From assembly GCA_009885825.1 (NCBI GenBank), contig VFJY01000086.1:1-53966 (forward strand): a stretch of 53,966 bases of DNA. The letters are read 5' to 3'. This DNA is from Rhodobiaceae bacterium (lineage in GTDB: Bacteria; Pseudomonadota; Alphaproteobacteria; Rhizobiales; Aestuariivirgaceae). Below are positions 42,637 through 51,943 of the stretch, one piece after another. The position numbers and the translations under genes were made by a program. Position 1 is the stretch's first letter. Every line of letters begins with the position of its first letter. The notes beneath the pieces were generated by a model. The model saw only the letters and a program-made list of their open reading frames with translations. It did no database searches and was not told the origin of the DNA.

Positions 42637-45600
42637 GGGCTCTTCAGTTGCCTTTTTTGGCCTGGGCTTTCTCGGCGCCTTCCTTTTTGGCTTGACGGGG
42701 TTCCTGACACCCGATTTTCCAAGATCAAACAGCGGCGGCAATTCCATTGGTTCCAGCTTCACCAGGCGTGGCGCCATGGGCGCGGCGCCGGGCAAAGGCA
42801 GCATGTCGACAGACCTCTTGGCGCGCTCGGCCAACGCCAGGTTTCTCGCTGTCAACTCCCGCTCCCGCTGCTGGATCGCATCGCTGATCGTGTCGGTGGT
42901 CAATTCGGCGCCACTTGGCATAGTCACAGGATCTTCAGTGGCCCGCTCCCACAATGTTGATATGACAGTTTTGCCCTGGTTTTGCCCATAGGGCTGCGCC
43001 GCAAGGGATTCCGTCACCTGTCTGGCGGTCATGGGGAGTCCAATGAAAAAACCCTGGCCATAATCGCAATGCATGGCGCCGAGGCGGTCAACCTGCGCCT
43101 GATCTTCAATGCCTTCGACGACAATCGCAAGGCCCAGATCATGGGCCAGCGCGACGATGGCTTCCAAAATAATCGTCGCCTTTTCATCATCGGGCTCTGG
43201 CGTGATGAATGACCGGTCAACCTTTATCGTATCAAAGGGCAGATTTCGCAGGCTGGAGAGGGAGGAGTAGCCAGTGCCGAAATCGTCGCATGACAGCCCG
43301 ACCCCAAGCTGCCTGACTTGATCGAGAAGGTTGGCGGCCTTCTCTGGAAACTGCATGACGACTGACTCTGTCACCTCTATTTTGAGGGTGTGCCGAAAGA
43401 TGCCCTCGCGCGCAATCACGGCCCTCACATCCAGCACGATATCGGTTTCGGCGAGCTGGCTGGCTGAAATATTGACGGCCATGAATATGGGATCGCTGGG
43501 CTTGAAGGCGCGCTGCCAAATGCCCAATTGATGGGTTGCTTCATTCAAAACGAAGCGGCCAATATCTTTGATCATCCCGGTTTGTTCAGCGAGGCCCAAG
43601 AAGCTTTCCGGAGCAAGAAGGCCGAGCTCGGGATGCCGCCAGCGCACCAGGGCTTCGAAACCCGCCAAATCCATCGTGCTCAATCTGGCGATAGGTTGAT
43701 AGTGGACCTCGATTTCATTGCGTTCCACAGCGCGGCGGAGCTCAGATTCCAACGCGACCAATTCACCCCGGTTGTCGCGCATGTGGGGCTGGAAAAACTC
43801 GACGCTTTCCTTGCCCCGCCGCTTGGCTTCATAAACGGCGATGGCCGCATCTTTCATGAGTTGGTCGGCGGAAAGGCCCGCTTCGCTGTAACTGCTTATG
43901 CCAAAGCAAGCGGTCAGGAACACTTCCTGGTTGTTGGCCGAGATCGGCCTCGCGATGGCTGCGCGCGCCTGATCGACAAATGCGGCAATATCCCTGTTGG
44001 CAACGACCGCGCTAAACAAAACAGCGAATTGATCGCCGGGCAGTCTCGCAACGGTATCATCAGGCGTCAACAACTGCTCAATGCGGCGGCCAACGGTGTT
44101 CAACAAGCTGTCGCCGGCTTCGTGGCCCAAGCCATCATTCACTTTCTTGAAGCGATCCAGGTCAATCAGGATCACGTAGGTATTTTCAGCAAACTGCTTG
44201 GCCAGTTCGCGCTTCAAACGGTCCAGAAACAATGCGCGATTGGGAAGGCCCGTAACCTGATCGTAAACCGCGTCGATCAGAAGACGCTCTTCAGCGCGCT
44301 TGGCGCCGGTAATGTCTGAAAGCGTTCCAATGCAGCGGATCATGCGATTGTCAGAATTGGCAATTCCGCGGGCGCGAAGCTCAAACCAGCGGTAGGTTCC
44401 ATCGGCGCGCCGCAGCCGCAGCTCATGGCGAATGGCGCCGCGGCCGTGAAGCTCCGCGTTGCCAAGCGTCGTGGTGTAGCCCAGGCGATCGGCAGGATGC
44501 ATCATGTCGAGCAATGTTTCGGCGTTGGACTGATAGAGCATGCGGGGCAAGTGCCCCAGCGCCTGTTCGAGTTCCTCGCTGACAAACAGCTCGCTTTTCC
44601 CGGGATTCCAGTCCCACACATATTGCCGGGCGCCAGCCAAAGCCAAGGCACTTCGTCCGGCTTCATGAAACAGGGGCTGTGACAGAAATCCGCTGCCAGT
44701 TGCATATTTGACAAATCGCAGAACCATGCATGTGAGAACCGCAGCCAAACCAGCAACAAGCAACGGGGAAACAAGGTAATAGCCGCCCTTCAAGAACATC
44801 GCTATCGCCGCCACGAAACTCCAGATGACAACTGACAGCCACATGAAAAATGCGGTTTCGGCTGTTCCGTCGCGGCGCAGGCGGTACAAAATCACCAGGC
44901 CGAATATCGCTATCGCGGCGAAAGCCGCCCGGGCGATGGTTGCTGTCAGCAAGGGATCCACAAAACCATAGACGGGCAGAAGCAACCCCAGCGCCGAGAT
45001 CGCCAGCAGTGCGTTGCGCAATCGCGACGATGTCCGGCGAAGGTCTGGCAATGCCGTGAGGAAAAATAGCAGGCTGATAGCGAGCAAGGACTCTGCAACG
45101 CCACGCACTTCGGCAGGCGTCACCTCAATACCAGCCAGCACCTTCCGCGATTGTGGAAAATAGCCGGTCTCGAGAAGCATAAAGGCCAGGGCCGCGGCGG
45201 CGAACAGGCTGCCGGAGATGAACTCTGATCTGGCGCGGGCGGTGTAAAGCAGCACCATGCTCAGGCCCAGCAGCATCGCAATGCCGAGAATTGCGCCACG
45301 GAAAAAGGATGACGAGCGTGTTTGCTGATCGTAGAAAACCCGGTCCCACAACACAACATTTTGAGGCGCGGCTGCAATCTGGATGGCGATGCTCTTGGAT
45401 GACGAGGGTTCAATCACGAAACCATAGGCATCTTCGCCTGGCGCGCTCAATTCGGGCGGCTGGACCGCGCCAGTTTGCGCCATGCTTAGAACGACACTTC
45501 CGGGCGCGTTTGGGTGGAGAAATCCGGAGCCGGCGAATTTTTGGTGATTGACGGTCAGCACCAGTTCTCGCGGCACTGCGGAAGTGTTGGTGAGAACAAA

Positions 45601-45876
45601 TATGTTCCATTGAAATGGTGGAAAACCCTGGCTTGATTTGAGTTCCAGCACGTCAGCGTTACCCTGGGCATTTGGCGGCATCTGCACCAGAATGCCGGGT
45701 TGCTCGGTGGTCAAACTGCGGCGATAGGGCAGCAGACTGGTGCTGGACTTGAGCTCTCTCACATCGAATGCGCTGTCAGCAGCCGCAGGCTGCCCAAAGC
45801 TCAGGAGGACAAGGTAAAAAAAGCAGGCAATACGGAACAACAGCCTGCCGCCTTTCGTGTTTTGCCCGCGATTCAT
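42622..45876 (-). CDS. Membrane sensor protein with PAS, degenerate GGDEF and EAL domains
   Basis: A 1084-residue signalling protein. It has a signal peptide, a periplasmic domain (about 25-185), about seven membrane helices (about 190-400, 7TMR-DISM-like), a PAS/PAC domain (about 430-555), a GGDEF domain (about 565-720) and an EAL domain (about 725-965), then a basic Pro/Lys-rich tail ending KPKRKAPRKPRPKKATEEPS. The GGDEF signature is PGDQF (613-617), so diguanylate cyclase activity is unlikely. The EAL motif is intact (EALVRWRH, 741-743; DDFGTGYSS; KVDRSFI), fitting a c-di-GMP phosphodiesterase. Start at 45876 (MNRGQN) rather than an earlier in-frame start at 45912. The signal sensed is unknown. 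Confidence 0.9.
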   Translation of the reverse strand: MNRGQNTKGGRLLFRIACFFYLVLLSFGQPAAADSAFDVRELKSSTSLLPYRRSLTTEQPGILVQMPPNAQGNADVLELKSSQGFPPFQWNIFVLTNTSAVPRELVLTVNHQKFAGSGFLHPNAPGSVVLSMAQTGAVQPPELSAPGEDAYGFVIEPSSSKSIAIQIAAAPQNVVLWDRVFYDQQTRSSSFFRGAILGIAMLLGLSMVLLYTARARSEFISGSLFAAAALAFMLLETGYFPQSRKVLAGIEVTPAEVRGVAESLLAISLLFFLTALPDLRRTSSRLRNALLAISALGLLLPVYGFVDPLLTATIARAAFAAIAIFGLVILYRLRRDGTAETAFFMWLSVVIWSFVAAIAMFLKGGYYLVSPLLVAGLAAVLTCMVLRFVKYATGSGFLSQPLFHEAGRSALALAGARQYVWDWNPGKSELFVSEELEQALGHLPRMLYQSNAETLLDMMHPADRLGYTTTLGNAELHGRGAIRHELRLRRADGTYRWFELRARGIANSDNRMIRCIGTLSDITGAKRAEERLLIDAVYDQVTGLPNRALFLDRLKRELAKQFAENTYVILIDLDRFKKVNDGLGHEAGDSLLNTVGRRIEQLLTPDDTVARLPGDQFAVLFSAVVANRDIAAFVDQARAAIARPISANNQEVFLTACFGISSYSEAGLSADQLMKDAAIAVYEAKRRGKESVEFFQPHMRDNRGELVALESELRRAVERNEIEVHYQPIARLSTMDLAGFEALVRWRHPELGLLAPESFLGLAEQTGMIKDIGRFVLNEATHQLGIWQRAFKPSDPIFMAVNISASQLAETDIVLDVRAVIAREGIFRHTLKIEVTESVVMQFPEKAANLLDQVRQLGVGLSCDDFGTGYSSLSSLRNLPFDTIKVDRSFITPEPDDEKATIILEAIVALAHDLGLAIVVEGIEDQAQVDRLGAMHCDYGQGFFIGLPMTARQVTESLAAQPYGQNQGKTVISTLWERATEDPVTMPSGAELTTDTISDAIQQRERELTARNLALAERAKRSVDMLPLPGAAPMAPRLVKLEPMELPPLFDLGKSGVRNPVKPKRKAPRKPRPKKATEEPSGVA

Positions 45877-45918
45877 AGACCACTTCGTAACGCCCTGAGG
45901 ACCCCGTTGCAAGAACTG

Positions 45919-46503
45919 CTATGGAACGGTTTCATCAAGGCGGGAAAACAGCAGGTGGTCCTGCCAAAACCCATTTATTTTCAGATATTTCCGGGCCAAT
46001 CCCTCATGTACAAAACCACCCCGGTTGAGCAATGCTATTGATGCCGCATTGGCGGGCAGGCAAGTGGCTTCAATCCGGTGCAGCGACAGATTGCGGAAGG
46101 CGTGAACCACTGTCGCTTCCAGCGCATGGGTCATAAAGCCTTGACGCGTATAGGGCTCGCCAATCCAGTAGCCAACCGAACCAATCTGGGCGGCGCCACG
46201 CCTGACATTTGTAATGGTGATCGCGCCAAGAAGATTTTCGTCTTCATGGTGGAAAATGAAGAACGGATAGCCTTGATCATTCTTCACCAGCTGCTGGTAG
46301 TATTTGATGCGCGCCCGGAAACTGAATCTACTAAATTCATGCTCGGACCACCGGGGTTCCCACGGCGTTAGAAACTTCTGGCTATGGGAACGCAGATGCA
46401 CCCACTCGTCATAGTCCGCCATGACTGGCGGACGCAGCACAACTGGCCCTCGCTGCAAGAGCGGCTGTCGATCATTGGAAAAGGGTGACCTCAAATAAAC
46501 CAC
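45919..46503 (-). CDS. GNAT family N-acetyltransferase, RimJ/RimL type
   Basis: A 194-residue acetyltransferase. The acetyl-CoA block VGYWIGEPYTRQGFMTHALEA and the following HRIEATCLPANAASIALLNRGGF are typical of RimJ/RimL-like N-terminal acetyltransferases, which modify ribosomal proteins or small amines. The substrate is not known. The start is a GTG at 46503. It follows the M16 peptidase gene by 16 bases and precedes the EAL gene by 42 bases, so it may be part of the same transcript. Confidence 0.88.
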   Translation of the reverse strand: MVYLRSPFSNDRQPLLQRGPVVLRPPVMADYDEWVHLRSHSQKFLTPWEPRWSEHEFSRFSFRARIKYYQQLVKNDQGYPFFIFHHEDENLLGAITITNVRRGAAQIGSVGYWIGEPYTRQGFMTHALEATVVHAFRNLSLHRIEATCLPANAASIALLNRGGFVHEGLARKYLKINGFWQDHLLFSRLDETVP

Positions 46504-46519
46504 ATCGCACCCCTGTCAG

Positions 46520-47785
46520 CTAAGATCTGGAAAAATAGCCTGTTACCTTGTTGTGGGCAGACAGATGGGAGAGCTGACCCACGGCACTCATGGCTGGTGT
46601 CTTGTTGGTGAATAGTTTTGCCGCAAGGTCGCGCACCTGCTCCACTGTCACCGCTTCAATCTTTTCCACCAGTGTGGCGATTGCCGGCACCATTCCGAAG
46701 GCGAGGAACTGCCGGGCGATCTGGTCGGCGCGCGATGAGGCGCTTTCCAAATTCATGACAAGGCTGGTTTTCAACTGGGCCTTGGCGCGGGCCACTTCGG
46801 CATCGGTCACCCTGTTGGTGACCGACATCATCACACTTGAGGTGACATCCAGCAATTCTTCCGTGTGCTCGGGCGAACTTGCGGCATAGACGCCGATCTG
46901 GCCCGCGTCCTCGTAAGCCGACCCAAAGGCGAAGACACTGTAGCAGAGTCCGCGCTGCTCGCGCACTTCCTGGAACAGCCGTGAAGACATGCCGCCGCCC
47001 AGGATATTTGAAAGAATCTGAAGCTGATAGATTTCGGGATCGCGGTAGCTGGGGGCCGCGAAGGACAGCACAATATGGGTTTGATCCAGGGTTTTCTGGG
47101 CATTCTGTTCGGTGCCTGCAAAGCTCGGGGGCTCGCGCTGGGGTTGCTGGCCACGCTCGATCTGGCCAAACAATTTCTCCGCGGCTTCGGCAAATTTCCC
47201 GTGATCTATGTTGCCGGCCGCTGCCACCACAATGCGCGACGCCCAATAATTGCGATTGCGCCAGGCCAGCATTTTTTCCCGGTCCACGGTGGATATGAGT
47301 TCGGCGGTTCCCAGGATCGAGCGGCCCAGCGGATGATCGCCGTAGCTCGCCGTCTGGGCTAAATCAAAAACCAGATCATCAGGCTGGTCGTTGGCGGCGG
47401 ATATTTCCTGCAGGATAACGTCGCGCTCGCGTTCCATCTCCTCGGCATCAAGAACGGACTCGGTGAAAATATCGGCGAGGATATCCAGCGCCAAGGCCCA
47501 ATCGCCTTTCAGGACGCGGGCATAATAGGTGGTGGTTTCCATTCCGGTAGACGCATTGATCTCACCGCCAGCTGATTCAATTTCCTCAGCGATGTCCCTC
47601 GCCGAGCGCTTCTTGGTGCCTTTGAAGGCCATATGCTCGAGGAAATGCGCGATGCCATTTTCTTCCGGCCGCTCATCCCTTGCCCCTGCCTTTACCCAAA
47701 TGCCAAGCGCCACGGTCTCAATGTTCGGCATGTTCTGGGTCAGAACATTAAGCCCGTTCGGCAGGCAGGTAATCTCAACGCCCAT
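46520..47785 (-). CDS. M16 family zinc peptidase (mitochondrial processing peptidase-like)
   Basis: A 421-residue M16 peptidase. The inverted zinc motif HxxEH is HFLEH in GIAHFLEHMAFKGT (about residue 47), with the distal Glu in ERERDVILQEI. The second half has the inactive-domain pattern with GGGMSSRLFQEVREQRGLCYSV. Relatives in alphaproteobacteria stand close to the mitochondrial processing peptidase beta subunit, from which that enzyme is thought to descend. The substrate is unknown. It lies 13 bases after thrC and just before the GNAT gene. Confidence 0.92.
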   Translation of the reverse strand: MGVEITCLPNGLNVLTQNMPNIETVALGIWVKAGARDERPEENGIAHFLEHMAFKGTKKRSARDIAEEIESAGGEINASTGMETTTYYARVLKGDWALALDILADIFTESVLDAEEMERERDVILQEISAANDQPDDLVFDLAQTASYGDHPLGRSILGTAELISTVDREKMLAWRNRNYWASRIVVAAAGNIDHGKFAEAAEKLFGQIERGQQPQREPPSFAGTEQNAQKTLDQTHIVLSFAAPSYRDPEIYQLQILSNILGGGMSSRLFQEVREQRGLCYSVFAFGSAYEDAGQIGVYAASSPEHTEELLDVTSSVMMSVTNRVTDAEVARAKAQLKTSLVMNLESASSRADQIARQFLAFGMVPAIATLVEKIEAVTVEQVRDLAAKLFTNKTPAMSAVGQLSHLSAHNKVTGYFSRS

Positions 47786-47798
47786 AACTAGTCCCTTT

Positions 47799-49190
47799 TC
47801 AGGCCTTATTTCGGCTCAGGATGTAATCCCTGACGGAGGCGGCACTGTTGGGCAGTATTGTGAAGCGTTCTTCGGCTTTGAGCAAGTGGATTAGCCTTGA
47901 AGGTAAATGAGGTGTGATTCCGGTTGCCGCCTTGACCGCATCGGGGAATTTGGCGGGGTGGGCGGTGGCCAGCGTCACCATCGGGCTTTCCGTGGGCTTG
48001 GCACGGCGGGCCGCGGCAAAACCAACCGCCGTGTGGGGATCCAAAAGTTCGCCGGTTGCGGACAGGGTGCGGGCAATTGTGTTTGCTGTTTCGGCTTCGT
48101 CAACCGTGAAGGAATCAAATTCCTGGCGGATTGCCGCCAGTTCTCCTGGCGCGATGGTGAAGGAGCCAGATTGAGCCAGACCCGCCATCAGGCTTCGAAC
48201 AACGGCTGCGTTGCTGCCATAAGCCAGATACAAAAGCCGCTCGAAATTGCTCGAAATCTGGATATCCATGGAAGGGCTGATGCTGGACTGAACGCCGTGG
48301 ATTTCATAGCGGCTGGTTTTCAGGGCGCGGTCCAGAATGTCATTCACATTGGTTGCGATGACCAGGCGGTCAATGGGAACGCCCATGCGTTTCGCGACGA
48401 GGCCCGCGAAAATATCACCAAAGTTTCCGGTTGGAACACTGAAGCTCACCATTCGATCTGGCGCGCCAAGCGCCACGGCAGAATAAACGTAATAAACAAT
48501 CTGGGCCATGATGCGGGCCCAGTTAATGGAGTTCACACTGGCGAGATTCACTTGATCGCGGAAGTTCAAATCATTGAAGAGCGCTTTCACAATTGTTTGG
48601 CAATCGTCGAAATTACCTTGAACAGCGATGTTGTGAATGTCAGGGCCTTTGACCGTGGTCATCTGGCGTCGCTGCACCTCCGATACCAAGCCATGCGGAT
48701 GGAGGATGAAAAGGCTGGTCTGCGTGCTATGCTGAAAGGCTTCGATCGCCGCACCACCGGTATCGCCCGACGTGGCGCCCACAACCACGAAACGGCGGCT
48801 CTGCCTTGCCAATGACCAATCCATGAGGCGGACAAGCAATTGCATCGCCACGTCCTTGAACGCGAGTGTGGGACCATGAAATAACTCCAGCAGCCAATGG
48901 TTGGAATCAAGCTGCTTTAACGGCGTCACGGCGGGATGTGAAAAAGTTGAATAGGCGTCGTAGATCATGGCCTTCAAATTTTCTTCGGGCACCGAACCTT
49001 GGGTAAACTTCCGGCAGATGGCGAAGGCAACTTCGGCATAGGGCTTGCCGCGCAGAGCCCTGAATTCCTCGTTAGAAAGCTGCGGCCATGTCTTGGGAAC
49101 ATACAAACCACCGTCGCGGGCCAGACCCGTCAGCAGCACGCCTTCAAATCCAAGCTCCGGGGCCTCGCCCCTGGTCGAAACATATTGCAA
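47799..49190 (-). CDS. thrC: Threonine synthase
   Basis: A 463-residue PLP enzyme converting O-phosphohomoserine to threonine. It begins with the family hallmark YVSTRGEAPELGFEGVLLTGLA. The PLP lysine is Lys112 in LAFKDVAMQ, and VGATSGDTGGAAIEA binds the phosphate. The start codon is TTG at 49190; it is supported by AGGTGA at the right spacing and by the N-terminal family sequence. It follows the oxidase assembly cluster after a 125-base gap with a palindromic repeat, so it may have its own promoter. Confidence 0.95.
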   Translation of the reverse strand: MQYVSTRGEAPELGFEGVLLTGLARDGGLYVPKTWPQLSNEEFRALRGKPYAEVAFAICRKFTQGSVPEENLKAMIYDAYSTFSHPAVTPLKQLDSNHWLLELFHGPTLAFKDVAMQLLVRLMDWSLARQSRRFVVVGATSGDTGGAAIEAFQHSTQTSLFILHPHGLVSEVQRRQMTTVKGPDIHNIAVQGNFDDCQTIVKALFNDLNFRDQVNLASVNSINWARIMAQIVYYVYSAVALGAPDRMVSFSVPTGNFGDIFAGLVAKRMGVPIDRLVIATNVNDILDRALKTSRYEIHGVQSSISPSMDIQISSNFERLLYLAYGSNAAVVRSLMAGLAQSGSFTIAPGELAAIRQEFDSFTVDEAETANTIARTLSATGELLDPHTAVGFAAARRAKPTESPMVTLATAHPAKFPDAVKAATGITPHLPSRLIHLLKAEERFTILPNSAASVRDYILSRNKA

Positions 49191-49229
49191 CGAATCACCT
49201 CACCCGATCAAGACGCGTCAAAAAACGCC

Positions 49230-49295
49230 AGTCCGGCGAAAGCCGGAATCCGGTTGCCGTTATCGCTGTTGAAAGACTCCGGCTTTCGCCGGAAT
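49230..49295. repeat. REP/BIME-like inverted pair of GC-rich palindromes
   Basis: TCCGGCGAAAGCCGGA (49232-49247) and TCCGGCTTTCGCCGGA (49278-49293) are each hairpins with a six-base stem and four-base loop, and are exact reverse complements of each other. Together they can fold into one longer structure. The sequence resembles widely scattered repetitive palindromes of proteobacterial genomes. It lies between SURF1 and thrC, where it might also slow transcription or stabilise RNA ends. Confidence 0.7.
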
Positions 49296-49315
49296 GACGA
49301 TGCTGAAGCAGCACT

Positions 49316-50011
49316 TTAGCGAACCTGCTTTCGAATGAACAGTCCTGCGATAACCATTAGGACAAAAGCCAGTGAAAACCATGTCACCGCGTATTGCAGA
49401 TGACTATTCCGCAGGGCGGCTTGCGGCTTCGCGGCGCGGGGGAAAGCATTTGGGTCATCGCCGGGCAGGGCCTGCAGCACAAAGGGGGCAACCTTCATGC
49501 CTGGTGGAATTGAAGCTGAAGCCAGCATGGCGGGAATATCCCACCAGTACCAAATCCGGTTCTCTACGTCGTTTTCGGGATCGAAGAAACCCCGCTCGCC
49601 ATCATGGGCACGGACAACCGCCGCCAGTTCGATGACCGTCTGAACTTCCGCCCTTTTGGCGGGATCGCGCAGACTGTCAGGCACGACGCCCCGGTCAACG
49701 AGGACGGCCAGCCCTTCCGCAGTGGTGAAGGGCGTTATGATCTGCCAGCCGGGACTGCCATCGAAAGTTGCGAGTTTTTGCAGTTCATGGGCGTGATCGA
49801 ACATGCCGGAAATTTCTACCTTGGTGAATTCTCTGGCGTCGCGTTCCAAAACATCGCTGAGCAAAACCGGTTCCGCCGTGAGGCGTCCGGAAATTTCCGC
49901 GAGGAGTTGCTGCTTTTCGGCCAAGCGAAACACTTGCCATATTCCCAGCGCGCACAATACCGCAATGCCGAGGCCTGCGAATAAAACAATTGGCCAGATA
50001 CGATGCTTCAT
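49316..50011 (-). CDS. SURF1-like cytochrome c oxidase assembly protein
   Basis: A 231-residue membrane protein with two transmembrane helices, one near each end (about 6-27, LFAGLGIAVLCALGIWQ; about 207-226, WFSLAFVLMVIAGLF), and a large periplasmic loop between. The GWQIITPFT and VDRGVVPD elements are SURF1 markers, as is the C-terminal NSHLQYAVTWFSLA. SURF1 assists haem a insertion into subunit I of cytochrome aa3 oxidase. It overlaps the DUF983 gene by four bases (ATGA) at the end of the oxidase operon. Confidence 0.93.
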   Translation of the reverse strand: MKHRIWPIVLFAGLGIAVLCALGIWQVFRLAEKQQLLAEISGRLTAEPVLLSDVLERDAREFTKVEISGMFDHAHELQKLATFDGSPGWQIITPFTTAEGLAVLVDRGVVPDSLRDPAKRAEVQTVIELAAVVRAHDGERGFFDPENDVENRIWYWWDIPAMLASASIPPGMKVAPFVLQALPGDDPNAFPRAAKPQAALRNSHLQYAVTWFSLAFVLMVIAGLFIRKQVR

Positions 50012-50382
50012 TTTTGCAAACGGCCCTCGCGGGCATTAGTTGCCCATTGCTGGCAAAGCAGAAAACCCTTGACCGGGCGCAGGAGGATGAGCGGCAGCAG
50101 AATGAGAATTGGCACCGCCATCAGCAGATGCACCCAGAGCGGGGGTTCATAAGCTATTTCGATGCCAAGGATCGACCCTACGCCAAACACGCAGACAAAC
50201 AGCATGACAAACCAGGCGGCCCCATCGCCACTGTCGGCGAAATCAAATGACAGTCCGCAGCTTTTGCAAGCCTTGGCCACAGTGAGATAGCCGTCAAACA
50301 ATTTGCCGCGGCCACAGCGCGGACATTTGGCGGACAGACCAGTCTTTAGCGGCGATAGCGCGGGATAGTAGTTTTCGTTCAT
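50008..50382 (-). CDS. DUF983 membrane protein with zinc-ribbon-like cysteines
   Basis: A 124-residue protein with two CxxC pairs near its N terminus (KCPRCGRGKLF and KACKSCGLSF), typical of a metal-binding knuckle, followed by two transmembrane helices (about 52-100). DUF983 proteins recur in alphaproteobacterial cytochrome oxidase operons between subunit III and SURF1. Their function is unproved, but oxidase assembly is the natural guess. It follows ctaE directly with no gap and overlaps SURF1 by four bases. Confidence 0.9.
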   Translation of the reverse strand: MNENYYPALSPLKTGLSAKCPRCGRGKLFDGYLTVAKACKSCGLSFDFADSGDGAAWFVMLFVCVFGVGSILGIEIAYEPPLWVHLLMAVPILILLPLILLRPVKGFLLCQQWATNAREGRLQK

Positions 50383-51234
50383 CTACTCATGCGCGATTTG
50401 AACGCCGGCGGAGGCCCAGACATAGATGCAGGCGAAGAGGAACAGCCAAACCACGTCCACGAAATGCCAATACCAGGCGGCGGCTTCGAAGCCGAAGTGC
50501 TGCTTGGGGGTGAAGTGGCCCTTCATGGCGCGGAACAGGCAGACCAGCAGGAATATGGTTCCTATCAAAACGTGGAAGCCATGGAAGCCGGTTGCCATGA
50601 AGAAGGTCGAACCATAGATGTTGCCCTCGCCTTCGCGGCTGAAGGCAAATTGCGCGTGGCCATATTCCCAGGCTTGAACGCACGTGAACAATGCGCCAAG
50701 CAGAACGGTCGCGATGAGGCCCCACTTCAGGCCCTGGCGGTCATTGTTCAGCAGGGCGTGATGGGCCCAGGTGACCGTTGTGCCAGAGGTCAAAAGGATC
50801 AGCGTATTCACCAGGGGCAAATGCCAGGGATCGAAAATCTTGGTGCCAACGGGTGGCCACTCGCCACCCGTTAAAGCCACTCGGGAGGATTGGATGGCTT
50901 CATTCGAAAACAGGCTGGCGTCAAAGAAAGCCCAGAACCACGCCACGAAGAACATGACTTCGGAGGCGATAAACATGATCATGCCATAGCGCAGGTGAAT
51001 GCTGACGACGGGCGTGTGGTCGCCGCTGTGGGCTTCGTTGATAACATCGCGCCACCACATGATCATCGTATAAAACACCAAGGCAAAACCGACGGCCATG
51101 ACGGCCCAGTTGCCGCCATGCATCCAGTTCACGGCGCCAACGGCCAGAATGAATGCTGCAGCGCCACCTATGGCTGGCCAGGGGCTTGGATTGACCAAGT
51201 GATAATCGTGGTGCTTCGCGTGGGCGTCAGCCAT
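50383..51234 (-). CDS. ctaE: Cytochrome c oxidase subunit III
   Basis: The 283-residue subunit III of aa3-type oxidase with about seven membrane helices. Recognisable stretches are [20 protein letters not shown], the acidic residue in [45 protein letters not shown] and [13 protein letters not shown] near the C terminus. It supports proton uptake and stability of the complex. Its stop is directly followed by the DUF983 start. It lies 12 bases downstream of ctaG. Confidence 0.97.
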   Translation of the reverse strand: MADAHAKHHDYHLVNPSPWPAIGGAAAFILAVGAVNWMHGGNWAVMAVGFALVFYTMIMWWRDVINEAHSGDHTPVVSIHLRYGMIMFIASEVMFFVAWFWAFFDASLFSNEAIQSSRVALTGGEWPPVGTKIFDPWHLPLVNTLILLTSGTTVTWAHHALLNNDRQGLKWGLIATVLLGALFTCVQAWEYGHAQFAFSREGEGNIYGSTFFMATGFHGFHVLIGTIFLLVCLFRAMKGHFTPKQHFGFEAAAWYWHFVDVVWLFLFACIYVWASAGVQIAHE

Positions 51235-51246
51235 GTCCCCTACTCC

Positions 51247-51789
51247 TCAATTCGTGTCTGCCGGAAAAAATGTATAAGAAAGCGTGATCTCGGAAATGGA
51301 TTTGGAATCGGGATCATCCAGAATCGCCGGATCGACGAAGAAATCAATAGGAAGATCAGCGCTCTCGTGGGGCTTCAATGTCTGCTTGTTGAAGCAAAAG
51401 CACTGGATCTTGTTGAAATAGGCGCCAGCTTCGGCGGGCGTCACGTTGAAGACCGCCGTGCCGGTCAATGCCCTATCGGTCAGATTGGTGGCGCTGTAGT
51501 GCGCCATATATTGTTCGCCGATCCTGATTTTCATCACCTGCTGCTTGGCCTTGAAATTCCAGCCAAGGCTGGCCGCCGTGTTGGAGTCGAACCTGACCGA
51601 AATGAATTTATCGGCGGCCGCATCAGGCGCTGCTGTGGCGCGCTGGGTTGTGCCGTTGAAGCCTGTTACCTGGCAAAACAGGGCGTAGAGCGGCACTGAC
51701 GCATAGGCGAGGCCGACCATGGCGAAAAATACGCCGCCAGCCAAGGCGGCGACGCGCAGATTCTTTTTTGAATTTGGAACGGGTTCCAT
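51247..51789 (-). CDS. ctaG: Cytochrome c oxidase assembly protein CtaG/Cox11
   Basis: The 180-residue copper chaperone that delivers Cu to the CuB site of subunit I. One N-terminal membrane helix (AALAGGVFFAMVGLAYASVPLY) is followed by the Cys in LFCQVTGFNGT, and the copper-binding CFCF in NKIQCFCFNKQTL. The mature C-terminal domain is periplasmic. It begins two bases after the stop of the small upstream membrane protein gene, consistent with translational coupling. Confidence 0.96.
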   Translation of the reverse strand: MEPVPNSKKNLRVAALAGGVFFAMVGLAYASVPLYALFCQVTGFNGTTQRATAAPDAAADKFISVRFDSNTAASLGWNFKAKQQVMKIRIGEQYMAHYSATNLTDRALTGTAVFNVTPAEAGAYFNKIQCFCFNKQTLKPHESADLPIDFFVDPAILDDPDSKSISEITLSYTFFPADTN

Positions 51790-51790
51790 A

Positions 51791-51943
51791 TCAACCCCCG
51801 GCCATCAGGGCGGCATTGCTGGAAAGCCTGACGATGGTGGTGGCAAAAAACAAAACCACGAGACCGCCAAGAATCAGCGCCATCACCAGAGAACGCTTCT
51901 TGCGCCTTGCCAAATCTTCAGGGCTGAAGGGCGTGTTGTTCAT
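51791..51943 (-). CDS. Small single-helix membrane protein of the oxidase operon (CoxF-like)
   Basis: A 50-residue protein beginning [20 protein letters not shown], followed by one hydrophobic helix ([20 protein letters not shown]) and a short polar tail. The basic stretch before the helix predicts a cytoplasmic N terminus. It overlaps ctaB by four bases and ends one base before ctaG begins, the position of the small CoxF-type protein in alphaproteobacterial oxidase operons. Its function is unproved, perhaps in haem or copper assembly. Short genes like this are easily missed by automated calls. Confidence 0.8.
   Translation of the reverse strand: MNNTPFSPEDLARRKKRSLVMALILGGLVVLFFATTIVRLSSNAALMAGG

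Noticed and set aside
43528-44319. 263-codon plus-strand open frame opposite the EAL gene
   Set aside because: Antisense to conserved GGDEF and EAL motifs; no domain of its own.
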